This document shows positions 8,042-15,888 of a stretch of DNA of 64,000 nucleotides, piece by piece. The translations under genes were made by a program, and so were the position numbers. Source of the DNA: JABDGV01 sp964577935 (GTDB lineage: Bacteria > Chlamydiota > Chlamydiia > Chlamydiales > FEN-1388). The stretch is from positions 73,277 through 137,276 of the forward strand of contig CAZOAJ010000004.1 of NCBI GenBank assembly GCA_964577935.1. The letters are read 5' to 3'. The number at the start of each line of letters is the position of its first letter. Position 1 is the first letter of the stretch. A model generated the notes under the pieces. That model made no database searches. It worked only from the letters and a program-made list of their open reading frames with translations, and was not told the origin of the DNA.

Positions 8042-9475
8042 ATGACATATTTATTCAGCAACGTTAAGCCCCTCATCCCTAGGTTTACAGTTTGTTTAGC
8101 TTTGTTCACTACCCCATTTGCTTTTGCTGAAACTGGAGACACGCCACAAACAACTGAATCGCCTTCCGCATTAGAAACCTCTTCTATTATTGAAAAAGGC
8201 TTTATGCCAAAAAATGGAAGAAGAGGAGATCGCGGTAAGCGCGGCAAGCGCGGTAAACGCGGTAAGCGAGGACATCGAGGAGAAAGAGGGAACAGAGGCC
8301 CTAAGGGCCCAAGAGGTCCAAGGGGACCTGCTGGACCTATTGGTTTAATAGGACCAGAAGGACCAACTGGACCAGAAGGACCAACTGGGCCTCAAGGCGT
8401 AACCGGACTCCAAGGACCTCAAGGACCTCAAGGACCTCAAGGACCTGCGGGATCTCAAGGGCCTCAAGGGCCTGCTGGCGTTGCTGGACCTCAAGGACCT
8501 GCGGGATCTCAAGGCCCCACAGGACCGCAAGGAGCCCAAGGACCTACAGGACCCCAAGGAGCTCAAGGACCTACAGGACCTCAAGGATCCACAGGACCTA
8601 TCGGACCAACTGGACCTCAAGGACCAACTGGACCTCAAGGACCTACAGGACCTCAAGGACCTACAGGACCTCAAGGGCCCACTGGCGATATTGGACCTAC
8701 GGGAGCTACGGGACCTCAAGGACCTATCGGACCTCAAGGACCAACTGGACCTCAAGGGCCCACTGGCGATATTGGACCACAAGGACCTACAGGACCTCAA
8801 GGACCCACAGGACCTCAAGGGCCCACTGGCGATATTGGACCTACGGGAGCGACCGGAGCCGATGGAACAGGACCTACAGGGCCTACGGGACCCACAGGAC
8901 CTACAGGAGTAACTGGAGCCACTGGAGCTACTGGAGCTACCGGGCCACAGGGAGCCGCAGGAGGAACTGTTATCCCATCTTATGGCCTTGCAGCTCTTTC
9001 AGCCACAGGATCTGTCGGTTTATCGGGACTTAACCCCCTCGGACCATCTCCTTATCTATACGTGGTTCCATTTACGACTCTTAATAGCACGGTAACTGAT
9101 CTAAACATGGTCTTTTTCGATGCTAATAATGGTTTTACACTAAGTCTTGGAGGAACATACGAATTCGATTATGGAATTTACCTCTCTGATAATACATCTG
9201 CAAACGACTATGCTGTCTTCCTTGAAATCGAAGCACCAGGACCTGTTATCACAACCTATGGTAATTACGGGGTTGGAGGCTCCTATAACTATAGCGGGTC
9301 GGGCGTATCGACAATAAAAGTGGCGACCGGAACATTCATAGTTCAAAACCTTGTTGCAGGAACAAAAATCCGAGTAAAAGTCACTTCAACGGATAGTAAT
9401 GCACAAGCTGTACCCGGAACGAATTTACAAGGCGGAACAGTTTCCTACCTAAAAATAACACGATTGAATACTTAG
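8042..9475 (+). CDS. Exported collagen-like protein with jelly-roll-type C-terminus
   Basis: A 477-aa protein with a signal peptide (hydrophobic core TVCLALFTTPFAFA, cleavage after AFA). A basic Gly-X-Y stretch begins near residue 60 (GKRGKRGKRGKRG), followed by ~230 residues of uninterrupted GPT/GPQ/GAT triplets including repeated GPTGDIGPTG blocks. The last ~150 residues are a globular domain (VIPSYGLAALSATG ... GGTVSYLKITRLN) resembling the C1q/TNF-like trimerising heads of bacterial collagens such as BclA. The protein probably forms trimeric surface fibres. It lies 67 nt upstream of a similar gene. No clear Shine-Dalgarno precedes the ATG. The highly repetitive DNA is prone to length changes by recombination. 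Confidence 0.9.
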   Translation: MTYLFSNVKPLIPRFTVCLALFTTPFAFAETGDTPQTTESPSALETSSIIEKGFMPKNGRRGDRGKRGKRGKRGKRGHRGERGNRGPKGPRGPRGPAGPIGLIGPEGPTGPEGPTGPQGVTGLQGPQGPQGPQGPAGSQGPQGPAGVAGPQGPAGSQGPTGPQGAQGPTGPQGAQGPTGPQGSTGPIGPTGPQGPTGPQGPTGPQGPTGPQGPTGDIGPTGATGPQGPIGPQGPTGPQGPTGDIGPQGPTGPQGPTGPQGPTGDIGPTGATGADGTGPTGPTGPTGPTGVTGATGATGATGPQGAAGGTVIPSYGLAALSATGSVGLSGLNPLGPSPYLYVVPFTTLNSTVTDLNMVFFDANNGFTLSLGGTYEFDYGIYLSDNTSANDYAVFLEIEAPGPVITTYGNYGVGGSYNYSGSGVSTIKVATGTFIVQNLVAGTKIRVKVTSTDSNAQAVPGTNLQGGTVSYLKITRLNT

Positions 9476-9542
9476 GCTGTACTCGTATGCTTCGATGCGA
9501 ACTTGGACTAGATATATCTCTTGGCATGATTAAGGAATCGAT

Positions 9543-10982
9543 ATGATTTTTGTATACTCACCAAAATTCATAAAATCGGCTCTGAGAGCATTATTTTTCT
9601 GCTCTACATTCGGCGCTATAAACTATGTAAGCATCCTCAATGCCACTCAGCTGGCCGAATCGGATCTTCCCGATTGGTATTTAATCGATTTTACACAAGA
9701 TGGAGTCCCTATCAATCCATCTATTTCTTCTCATCTCATTAAAAAAAGATGGCCCCATCGTGGAGATCGTGGAAAAAGAGGAAAACGAGGAGAAAAGGGC
9801 GATCATGGCGATGATGGCCATGATGGATATCGCGGATTCAGAGGTGAAATTGGGTTAGTTGGACCTCAAGGACGAATGGGCAGAAGGGGCCATAGAGGAA
9901 TTGAAGGACCGGAAGGTCCTACAGGACCCATTGGTGCTAACGGAGATACCGGCCTTGCAGGATTTACTGGAATCGCAGGACCTGGCGGCGTCCTTGGACT
10001 AACTGGGCCTCAAGGCGCCGCAGGCGCTGCTGGACCACAAGGGGCAACTGGCGTTGCTGGAAATTCAGGTATAGAGGGAATTATCGGGCCTGTCGGTCTG
10101 ATAGGATCCGTTGGTCCAACAGGAACAACCGGAGTACAAGGGCCTCAAGGGCCTCTTGGCCCTACAGGGCCAACAGGTCCTACAGGAGATATAGGGCCAA
10201 CAGGCGTAGCTGGTATTACAGGCTCTTTAGGTCCGACTGGAAATACAGGACCCGTAGGTATAATAGGCCCAACAGGCATAACCGGTCCAACGGGTATTAC
10301 TGGACCATTGGGCCCAACAGGAACTATAGGTGAAATTGGTATAACTGGACCAACTGGAGCAACTGGTGCTACTGGAGCAACTGGTGCTACAGGTGAAACG
10401 GGAGCTTTCGGCGTAACAGGCGTGACTGGACCGACAGGAGCTACTGGCATAGGACCAACTGGAGCGACTGGTGCTACTGGACCTACGGGTCCAGCTGGAG
10501 CAGGCGCCTTAGTGGTAGATCCCGCATATGGATTTGCGTACAACGAAATCTCTTCCCCCGTCAATTTAACGACTACGGGCGCTACCGGAATCTATTTTGT
10601 AACATTCAACAACAGCCTTCAACTTAATATGACTCCTATTTCCGGCGTTGATGGCTATACACTTGATGTTGCTGGAGATTATGAAATCAAATATGAAATA
10701 TATTTGATCAATACTACCTCTGCTGATTATGAAATACTTCTAGAAAAAAATGGAGTAGCTGAGCCAGTTAATACTCACTTTGGTGTAGGTGGCAGTTATT
10801 TTTATTCTGTAAGTCCCAAAAATATTACTGCCATAGGTAAGTATATATATAAAGGGCTCGCTGCTGGCACAACCATACGTTTACTTGTTAATACGTCAGA
10901 TTCATCAACTCCTAAAATGACTCCAGGAACTGGCTTAGTAAGCAGCGTTGGCGGCTTTCTCTCTATAAAACGAATTAACTAG
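9543..10982 (+). CDS. Second exported collagen-like protein
   Basis: A 479-aa paralogue of the upstream gene with the same plan: an N-terminal hydrophobic segment (ALRALFFCSTFGAINYVSILNA), a short linker, a charged Gly-X-Y zone (HRGDRGKRGKRGEKGDHGDD), then ~230 residues of more varied triplets (GPTGATGATGATG, GITGPTG) and a ~150-residue C-terminal head. The head is similar to that of its neighbour (YGFAYNEISS ... GGFLSIKRIN), with matching GVGGSY..YS and AGTxIR segments. The start is supported by AAGGA at 9532-9536, 6 nt before the ATG. Probably co-transcribed with the first gene, possibly forming a heterotrimer (inference). Confidence 0.9.
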   Translation: MIFVYSPKFIKSALRALFFCSTFGAINYVSILNATQLAESDLPDWYLIDFTQDGVPINPSISSHLIKKRWPHRGDRGKRGKRGEKGDHGDDGHDGYRGFRGEIGLVGPQGRMGRRGHRGIEGPEGPTGPIGANGDTGLAGFTGIAGPGGVLGLTGPQGAAGAAGPQGATGVAGNSGIEGIIGPVGLIGSVGPTGTTGVQGPQGPLGPTGPTGPTGDIGPTGVAGITGSLGPTGNTGPVGIIGPTGITGPTGITGPLGPTGTIGEIGITGPTGATGATGATGATGETGAFGVTGVTGPTGATGIGPTGATGATGPTGPAGAGALVVDPAYGFAYNEISSPVNLTTTGATGIYFVTFNNSLQLNMTPISGVDGYTLDVAGDYEIKYEIYLINTTSADYEILLEKNGVAEPVNTHFGVGGSYFYSVSPKNITAIGKYIYKGLAAGTTIRLLVNTSDSSTPKMTPGTGLVSSVGGFLSIKRIN

Positions 10983-11138
10983 GAGTATAAAACAATATGA
11001 TCAATTTAATAACTGTGTTACAGGTCATTTAACTGACGTTTTTTACTCCAAATCTATTCAAATAGGCTGATGACAATATTTTTATTTAAATGCTAAAAAG
11101 CTAGAAGAAAATATCCCACTTTAAAGAGTAATAGCTAC

Positions 11139-11789
11139 ATGATACAACCATGGATACTAAATGGATTACTGATTTTGACTATGTTTACTACTCCCTCGTT
11201 AACTGCGGAAGAAAATAAACCCTTACTGCCCAAATCAGCTTTGGAAACATTGGTGGAAGGGAATGAGCGTTATATTAATGGAAAGCTTCTCCATCCTAAT
11301 CGTTGTCAAGAGAGTCGTGATAGTGTTGTAGATCTGCAAAAACCATTTGCAACAATATTAGGATGCGCAGATTCACGAGTTTCACCTGAAATCGTGTTTG
11401 ACCAAGGGATTGGCGATCTTTTTGTCGTCCGCGTAGCAGGCAATGTTGTTGGACCTATCGAGCTTGATAGCATTGAATATTCAGTTCTCTATCTTAAATC
11501 GTCACTTGTTCTTGTGATGGGTCATGAAAACTGTGGAGCCGTTACTGCAGTTTTAAATAAAAACACAAAAGATATCGAGTCAATTTCGAATCTCATTGAA
11601 CCTGCAGTAGAAGCTTCAAAGAAACTAGAGGGAAATCCTCTAGAAAACGCAGTAAAAACCAATGTTAGAATGGTTGTAGAACAACTTAAAAATTCCAAAG
11701 AACTAGCTGGGTGCGTAAAAAATGGATCTCTCGAAATCGTAGGGGGATATTACGAGCTACGAAGCGGAAAAGTTGAGATTCTCAGATAA
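11139..11789 (+). CDS. Exported beta-class carbonic anhydrase
   Basis: A 216-aa beta-carbonic anhydrase that interconverts CO2 and bicarbonate. The zinc ligands and active-site pair are present: Cys76-Ala-Asp78-Ser-Arg80 (GCADSRV), His129 and Cys132 (MGHENCGAV). FVVRVAGNVV is also typical. Unusually for the class, the N-terminus is a signal peptide (LNGLLILTMFTTPSLTA), so the enzyme should act in the periplasm. It stands alone, 150 nt after the collagen-like genes, with no strong Shine-Dalgarno. Confident family call; localisation inferred from the leader. Confidence 0.92.
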   Translation: MIQPWILNGLLILTMFTTPSLTAEENKPLLPKSALETLVEGNERYINGKLLHPNRCQESRDSVVDLQKPFATILGCADSRVSPEIVFDQGIGDLFVVRVAGNVVGPIELDSIEYSVLYLKSSLVLVMGHENCGAVTAVLNKNTKDIESISNLIEPAVEASKKLEGNPLENAVKTNVRMVVEQLKNSKELAGCVKNGSLEIVGGYYELRSGKVEILR

Positions 11790-12301
11790 TTACGCTTATA
11801 CGATCTAAAAAACACGCAGGACAATATTAAGATTGGATTCTCTCTATTATCTAAGTGATAGCCCCTACGGATTAGGACTTGAAGAGGATCGTATGAGCCT
11901 ACAGCTAGCCCCTTAGTATATTTCGAATTAATATATTTCGAATTTCCCGATCCTTTATCATCTTCATTGAATTGCAACCTTAAACACTCCTTTTGGGACT
12001 ATCCCAAATCAGACACCATCTTACGCAGAAGACTGCCAATCTATAATGCAAAGCAGTTGCGCTATAACCAAAACCATTTTCATTAAGGCAATCAAGCTCA
12101 CAGGGTTTTAGAATATGTATCAAAAGAGATGGCTAGATTTTGCATACCGTGAATCAAACAAGATATTTTTTACAAAAAATCTTCTCATCTTTTCGCGAAT
12201 CGAGTAAGAATGTCAGGATTTTATGCTTTTTTATATTCAGCTTCGATCTTTATAAAGACAAAGCGACAAAAATTAGCTGTAAAAAAAGGGATTAGACAAC
12301 C
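11790..12301. other. Intergenic region, no gene seen
   Basis: About 510 nt with no convincing coding potential on either strand. It contains a near-tandem repeat of ATATTTCGAAT (11918-11946) and a perfect 7-bp inverted repeat TTTGGGA-CTA-TCCCAAA (11992-12008) that lacks a T-tract. The last ~100 nt before 12302 should contain the promoter of the next gene, but no consensus elements stand out. Confidence 0.5.
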
Positions 12302-13105
12302 ATGACGTTCAGATTTTCTTTTGTCCATCTAACATTACTTCTACAGGGCATTCTGCTATCATCAGCGTGCGCTCAGGAACATAGATCGACCCCGAAGCTA
12401 AGCCTTTCAGCTCATGAAGTTACAGCTGATGGAATCAAATCGTTAGAAAATGATCCTACACCATATTTACTGCCGGACAGCAGCCCTTTAAAACCAGTCC
12501 TGGATAAAATCTTTTCAAAACGAAATGTTGTCTTAAATGAAAAAAATTTCAAAAAAGCCGGGTTTAAGATTGTGTACACACGGCCAAAGAATTCCCTGCG
12601 TGTTGCAAAACACCCTAAAATTCCTGGATATTTCTTTAAAGTTAATCTAGAAACAGAAACAAACCATAAAGGCGATATTTCGCAACAAGATTGGTTAATA
12701 CGACGATGTATTGGTGCTCGAAAAATTAAAAAAATCATCAAAGAGAAAAATCTGAATTGCTTTTGTGTCGCCGACAAATGGCTTTATGAAGTACCAACAA
12801 CATCACTTACAAATCCGGAGCGAAGATTTGTCTTAATTGCTACAGATATGCAGATTGTCTCTGGAAGCAAAAGTAGTAAAGCTTGGAAAACAAAAGCAAC
12901 TAAAAAATGCCTTAGGCAATTATTGACCATAGTACGGCATGGATGCGCCTCTAGCGCTCTTACAGCAAATATCCCATATTCAAAAGTTCATGGCAAATTT
13001 GCATTTATTGATACCGAATACCCAGATCGAATTTTTGAATTGGATAAAATCAAACGACACTTCTCCCCAAAGAAACAAAAATACTGGGATTCGATTACTC
13101 ATTAA
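12302..13105 (+). CDS. Exported protein of unknown function, possibly kinase-like
   Basis: A 267-aa protein with a signal peptide (HLTLLLQGILLSSACA; the cysteine could also be lipidated). Not assigned to a named family. Segment order is reminiscent of a divergent protein-kinase fold: HPKIPGYFFKV (a possible nucleotide-binding lysine), a helix WLIRRCIGARKIKKII, a hinge-like strand FVLIATDMQIV, and a C-terminal ANIPYS..HGKFAFIDTEYP that could stand in for the catalytic Asn and metal-binding Asp. No HRD motif is present, so it would be atypical or inactive. It sits 48 nt upstream of an exported kinase-like gene in the same direction. The kinase reading is tentative. Confidence 0.5.
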   Translation: MTFRFSFVHLTLLLQGILLSSACAQEHRSTPKLSLSAHEVTADGIKSLENDPTPYLLPDSSPLKPVLDKIFSKRNVVLNEKNFKKAGFKIVYTRPKNSLRVAKHPKIPGYFFKVNLETETNHKGDISQQDWLIRRCIGARKIKKIIKEKNLNCFCVADKWLYEVPTTSLTNPERRFVLIATDMQIVSGSKSSKAWKTKATKKCLRQLLTIVRHGCASSALTANIPYSKVHGKFAFIDTEYPDRIFELDKIKRHFSPKKQKYWDSITH

Positions 13106-13153
13106 TGAGAAAAGTTTATAAGAAATAAACCCTGTTTTGGAGCGGTGTCGAGA

Positions 13154-14257
13154 ATGCTCAAGCTTAGATTACAGCAGATATTAAGACTTTTTCTATTCTT
13201 TATTCTGTATACCACCGCTCCAACTCTCTTTTCTATTGATCAATTTATTCTCAAACATGTTTCACAAGAGGAATGGAACGCAAGCGAGAAGTTCATCCAA
13301 AAAAAATCGAATTTGTTTTTTTCGCAGGGCATTCTCACGATAGCCCCAACAAAACACCACCCATATCCCATTGAAAAAGATCCTGAAACTGGCGCCATTT
13401 ATATTCATCTCAAGGATAGTCCTCATGGGTATATAGGAAAAGGCGCAAATAAAATTGTTACTAAATCGATACTCTACGGACCGAAGCCTAGAATTGTAGC
13501 AAGATGTGAAGCTCGACAAGGAGCAAATGATGAAGCGCACGTTCTTAAGCAGATGAAGGGACTACGAGGTGTAATTCAAATTCTATCTCACATTAAGCAT
13601 TCTGAAAATCAGGGTGATATAATTTTAGAGTACTATAACGGAGGAAACTTCAGACAATTCTTCAAACAGAAAAGAAGCCTAGCTGATCATGAACTCCTTC
13701 CTGTCATACTGGACCTACTCATAGGACTCCAAGGAATTCATAACCGTGGATATATACATAGAGATCTTCATACGGGAAATATACTTTTACATAGAGGCAA
13801 ACATCGACTCCGTGCCCTTTTCACTGACTTAGGCCTTGCAATCCCGATAAACGAATTTCCTGACAGACGAATCGGCATCCCAAATTCTCATGCCCCTGCT
13901 GAAGTGCTTCTTAAACCGTATCGAGAAATTGACAGAAGAAAATCTGAAACATATTCATTAGGCGTGGCCTTATATACTATGATACTTCACAAGCAACCGT
14001 CATGGAGTCATTTTCTTCGTCAAGAACCATTACAGAACATTCCCGGAAGAATAAGAGCGAAAATGCATGATCTAATTAAAGAGACCTATAATAAAGAAAT
14101 CATTGAGATCCTCAACAGGGCGACAGGACTAAAAAGGGATGTACTTCACGTAATATTTAAAATGCTTCATCCAGATCCTGAAATACGCATTTCGTTAACA
14201 GAAGCAAATAAGATGATTCGAGCTCTCTCAAAGAAGTGGAAAATTCGCGTAGACTAA
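13154..14257 (+). CDS. Exported Ser/Thr-protein-kinase-like protein
   Basis: A kinase domain follows an N-terminal hydrophobic leader (LRLFLFFILYTTAPTLFS). Numbering from a GTG at 13145, the glycine loop is IGKGANKIV (~98-105), helix-C Glu ~130, catalytic loop HRDLHTGN (205-212: Asp207, Asn212) and DLG in place of DFG (Asp228). The VAIK position reads VARC, so the ATP-anchoring lysine is replaced by Cys121. Downstream helices (SETYSLGVALYTMI, MLHPDPEIRIS) fit the C-lobe. The start is set at ATG 13154 because GGAG (13139-13142) is 11 nt upstream but only 2 nt from the GTG. Kinase fold secure; activity uncertain; export inferred. Confidence 0.8.
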   Translation: MLKLRLQQILRLFLFFILYTTAPTLFSIDQFILKHVSQEEWNASEKFIQKKSNLFFSQGILTIAPTKHHPYPIEKDPETGAIYIHLKDSPHGYIGKGANKIVTKSILYGPKPRIVARCEARQGANDEAHVLKQMKGLRGVIQILSHIKHSENQGDIILEYYNGGNFRQFFKQKRSLADHELLPVILDLLIGLQGIHNRGYIHRDLHTGNILLHRGKHRLRALFTDLGLAIPINEFPDRRIGIPNSHAPAEVLLKPYREIDRRKSETYSLGVALYTMILHKQPSWSHFLRQEPLQNIPGRIRAKMHDLIKETYNKEIIEILNRATGLKRDVLHVIFKMLHPDPEIRISLTEANKMIRALSKKWKIRVD

Positions 14258-14297
14258 ACTACGCAATTAAAAAATTTGAACTATTAGCAAACACAAT

Positions 14298-15089
14298 TTA
14301 ATTTCTTTGGATATTATCGAACAAAGAAAAATCAATATTAAGCTGAATGGACCACTTCCATGCACCATTTATTGTTTTCGAATAAAACCATACAGGACCC
14401 GTTTGAATATACACTGCTGGATTAAAGTTATAGGTTAAAGCAACTCCTGCACCTCCAATTGCATTATTTCCACTTGCATAGTCTATTAGAAAATACCAAC
14501 GAGAATATTTTACGCCTTCAGGTGAGGTGACAGCATCAAAACCACGCGAATAACCTGCCATTACTCCTTGACGAACCCTTCCTAAAGCCTGGCTTCCAAA
14601 GTAGGCTCCAACATATAGGTTTCCTCCAAAAGCCTCGGGAAGCGATTTACCGATAACAGCGTTAAGTATGTTTTGATTTGTTCGGTTTTTACCATGAGTT
14701 TTCGTTCCTACATCAGAGAAACCAATACAAAACGAGGGAGAATGATTAAAAAGAGAAGATTCATCCATCCCAATTTTCGCATTAAAATAGAAAGGATTAC
14801 TCGTCCCAGCCAAATAATCTATACCAGCTTCACCTTTCAGCCCATTCCATGAAAGAATACCTAATTCAAATCCCACATCGGTAGGAATGTTTGATGAATA
14901 CTTCTTTTGATTATAAAGACTAAAATATGAAGTAATACTTACATGCCCTACTCCATATGGCTGAACATCTGTTGTACAGGTAGTCCAAAAAAGTGATGTA
15001 GGACCTGAATAGAGGTTTTTCACATCAAGAAGCATTGTGAAGAACAGAAAAATCCCGGTTAAAACAAGCCTCATCTCGCTTTCTCTCAT
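14298..15089 (-). CDS. Probable outer-membrane beta-barrel protein
   Basis: A 263-aa protein with a signal peptide (LVLTGIFLFFTMLLDVKNLYSG). The rest is an alternation of short amphipathic strands with aromatic girdle residues (VGHVSITSYFSLY, ELGILSWNGLKGEAGIDYL, NLYVGAYFGSQ, AGVALTYNF, WKWSIQLNIDFSLF), as expected of a small outer-membrane barrel. No named family recognised. The C-terminus does not end in the classical aromatic residue. A second in-frame ATG (residue 6) is a possible start. Convergent with the kinase-like gene. Confidence 0.55.
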   Translation of the reverse strand: MRESEMRLVLTGIFLFFTMLLDVKNLYSGPTSLFWTTCTTDVQPYGVGHVSITSYFSLYNQKKYSSNIPTDVGFELGILSWNGLKGEAGIDYLAGTSNPFYFNAKIGMDESSLFNHSPSFCIGFSDVGTKTHGKNRTNQNILNAVIGKSLPEAFGGNLYVGAYFGSQALGRVRQGVMAGYSRGFDAVTSPEGVKYSRWYFLIDYASGNNAIGGAGVALTYNFNPAVYIQTGPVWFYSKTINGAWKWSIQLNIDFSLFDNIQRN

Positions 15090-15270
15090 TCCAGACTAAT
15101 TGAATGGCCTTTCATACACAAACAGGTCCTGTCAAAATGCTTATGTCTGGAGTGAGGTAATAAGGCAATCCAACACCGCATTCCAGCGTTCAAAATTTCT
15201 CATATGTCATTCCTTGAGAATTCAGCCTGATGATGAGGCTCTTGAGCCCCCCCCTTTTTTGAAGCAACTC

Positions 15271-15876
15271 TTACTCATGAGTTGGAATTTCAAGTCGATC
15301 AAGTGCCATATTAAGCTGTAAAACATTGACAGTGGGCATACCTAGAACCCCTAAAAATCGATCTTGAGTTAATTCTTTGATACAATTTTCTATAGCTATA
15401 TGAGCTTTCTTTTGATCCCATCTACGAGCATTGATAACTCTATCAACTTGAAAATATGCTGCCTCTGGACTTATGTGAGGATCAAGACCACTTCCCGAGG
15501 CAAAAAGTAGCTCTGAAGGGACTTTATCAATTGATAGCACGGGAGCACGAACTAGACCACATGCCTTTATAATGGTTGTTCGACGTTCTTCAATAGTTTT
15601 TACTAACTCTTTACTCGTAGGACCCAAATTACTTCCACCTGAGGGCAAAGTGTTGAATCCAACAGCTGAAGGACGAGGCCAAAAGTACTTCGAACTTTCA
15701 AAATTCTGAGCAATTAACGCTGATCCTACACAACGATCATCGATATATATCAAATCTCCGTTTGCCTTGTTGTGCATTGCGAAGTGAGCAAAAATTGTAA
15801 TAAGAGCTGGATAGATAACACCTGTCATTACAGCCAAGATAATGAACATTCGGAAATTATGCCAAGGTTGTGTCAT
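15271..15876 (-). CDS. kdpC: Potassium-transporting ATPase subunit C
   Basis: The 201-aa KdpC has a single N-terminal membrane helix (MFIILAVMTGVIYPALITIFA) and the conserved GSALIAQNF and YFWPRPSA motifs, with LDPHISPEAA and VNVLQLNMALD near the end. KdpC stabilises the KdpFABC complex and raises ATP affinity of KdpB. It is the last gene of the kdpFABC operon, 12 nt after kdpB. Confidence 0.96.
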   Translation of the reverse strand: MTQPWHNFRMFIILAVMTGVIYPALITIFAHFAMHNKANGDLIYIDDRCVGSALIAQNFESSKYFWPRPSAVGFNTLPSGGSNLGPTSKELVKTIEERRTTIIKACGLVRAPVLSIDKVPSELLFASGSGLDPHISPEAAYFQVDRVINARRWDQKKAHIAIENCIKELTQDRFLGVLGMPTVNVLQLNMALDRLEIPTHE

Positions 15877-15888
15877 ACGCCTCGTCTA

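Noticed and set aside
8345..8818. Long Ser/Arg/Leu-rich ORF antisense to the first collagen-like gene
   Set aside because: It is a by-product of the regular 9-nt Gly-X-Y codon repeats; no ribosome site and no independent domain.
8400..8950. CRISPR-like array appearance
   Set aside because: The short repeats are in-frame codon repeats within an intact protein; there are no spacers.
10145..10564. Pro/Val-rich ORF antisense to the second collagen-like gene
   Set aside because: Same cause: mirror of the triplet repeats.
11992..12008. 7-bp hairpin as a terminator
   Set aside because: No T-tract and about 200 nt from the nearest stop codon.
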